Shown: piece after piece, positions 63,528 to 64,000 of the stretch
Position numbering within the stretch: the first letter of the stretch is position 1
Layout of the letters: every line of letters starts with the position of its first letter
NCBI RefSeq assembly: GCF_029893585.1
Contig: NZ_JARXYX010000024.1
Span: 62,001-126,000, forward strand
Reading direction: 5' to 3'
Length of the DNA stretch: 64,000 bases
DNA from: Streptomyces sp. LBL
GTDB lineage: Bacteria; Actinomycetota; Actinomycetes; Streptomycetales; Streptomycetaceae
Made by a program: the position numbers and the translations under genes
Notes under the pieces: generated by a model
What the model was told of the DNA's origin: nothing
The model's database searches: none
The model's input: the letters and a program-made list of their open reading frames with translations, nothing else

Positions 63528-63751
63528 TGGCACTGGCTCAGGAAGCCGTCGGCGAAGACGTCCGCTGGCTCAAGTCCTCCTACAGCGGAGGATCCGGAAG
63601 CGACTGCGTCGAGGTGGGGTTCAACGGCCCGGTCACCTCTGTACGCGATTCGAAGGCCCCGCACCGAGGCACGCTGTCGGTGCCGACCAGTGCCTTTACT
63701 GCCTTCATCAACAGCTGGACAGCGCACGGAGACATACGCGAGACGCGGTGA
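63527..63751 (+). CDS. DUF397 protein (second module)
   Basis: This has 74 residues with a single DUF397 unit: WLKSSYSGGSGSDCVEVGFNGPV, then SVRDSKAPHRGTLSV. The ATG overlaps the previous stop by one base (TAATG), so synthesis is coupled with the XRE/DUF5753 protein. Unlike the copy at 15959 it has only one domain. Confidence 0.9.
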   Translation: MALAQEAVGEDVRWLKSSYSGGSGSDCVEVGFNGPVTSVRDSKAPHRGTLSVPTSAFTAFINSWTAHGDIRETR

Positions 63752-63789
63752 CTGCCCGCTGCCACTGAGCCCGGTGGCTCGACTGCCCG

Positions 63790-64000
63790 CCCACGGTTAT
63801 CTCGTTCGCCGGGGCGTCGCCCGCGTTCTGCTGCACCTACCGGGTCTTCTCGCCGGCCAGCCACGCGTAGAAGGAGGAGCTGCCCACCTTCAGCAGCCGG
63901 CACAGGAGAGCAACACCATGGGTGTTCTCGCCTCGATGAATGCGCACACCTTGCTCATTGATCGCTCTCCGCGAGAAGGCACCCGCTTTTCGCAGCAACG
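63790..64000 (-). pseudogene. IS3-family transposase remnant (OrfA end and OrfB start), cut by window edge
   Basis: Read from the right edge on the minus strand, LLRKAGAFSRRAINEQ resembles the end of IS3 OrfA. MSKVCAFIEAR and, after a shift, LCRLLKVGSSSFYAWLAGEK resemble the start of OrfB, followed by a stop and VQQNAGDAPANEIT. Frame changes and the stop show it is decayed. The upstream part lies beyond the window. Confidence 0.65.

Overview
This 64 kb window comes from a Streptomyces chromosome. The DNA is very GC-rich with strong third-position GC bias, GTG and TTG starts are common, genes overlap by 1-4 bases, and many products belong to families I know from Streptomyces (SCO2521-SCO2525 proteins, DUF5753/DUF397 pairs, WhiJ/AbaA-like modules). 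Gene order follows the S. coelicolor SCO25xx core region as I remember it (zinc uptake and zur, uppS, recO, the SCO2521-2525 block, leuA, an M4 protease, era, phoH-ybeY-corC). Species-specific islands interrupt it.

Layout. (1) 1-4.8 kb: edge of a large P-type ATPase, an MmyB-type regulator, and a TetR/aldo-keto reductase pair behind a perfect 16-bp inverted repeat. (2) 4.8-11.4 kb: glyQS, the Zur-controlled zinc importer znuACB with zur, then uppS and recO. (3) 11.6-16.2 kb: an accessory patch with an NmrA-like protein, a divergent epimerase/TetR pair with two palindromic operators, an SDR remnant, and a first regulator/DUF397 module with two small partner proteins. (4) 16.2-22.9 kb: six same-strand genes containing the uncharacterised SCO2521-SCO2525 block. 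(5) 23-29.3 kb: acetyltransferase, a secreted beta-propeller amidohydrolase, a secreted peptidase-like hydrolase and a small phosphatase. (6) 29.5-36.5 kb: a peptide ABC transporter operon (lipoprotein, permease, fused permease-ATPase, ATPase) ending in a DapA-family aldolase/lyase. (7) 36.7-43.5 kb: TerB-like protein, leuA with a Leu-rich leader peptide, an M4 protease with its emfourin inhibitor, a beta-glucosidase and era. (8) 43.6-48.5 kb: amtB-glnK behind a GlnR-like site, then a WxL-type surface protein cluster. (9) 48.7-57.1 kb: housekeeping genes cda-like, mmcQ/yjbR, corC, ybeY, phoH, a PfkB kinase, iclR, add, rnz and hit. (10) 57.1-60.8 kb: a rearranged zone with decayed transposases, two tandem orphan toxin-immunity cassettes, a TnpB remnant with an intact right end, and a symporter gene cut exactly at that end. 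(11) 61.2-64 kb: a second WhiJ/AbaA-like module (ATPase, frameshifted small gene, regulator, DUF397) and an IS3 remnant at the right edge.

The most unusual content is the pair of orphan toxin C-terminal domains, each with its own immunity-like gene and terminator (57.7-59.4 kb), next to a TnpB fragment whose right end abuts a beheaded symporter. Second is the SCO2521-2525 block of unknown function. Several genes also carry in-frame minisatellites: the TetR regulator at 2.9 kb, the ABC permease-ATPase fusion, its partner ATPase, the P-type ATPase and the MmyB-type regulator.
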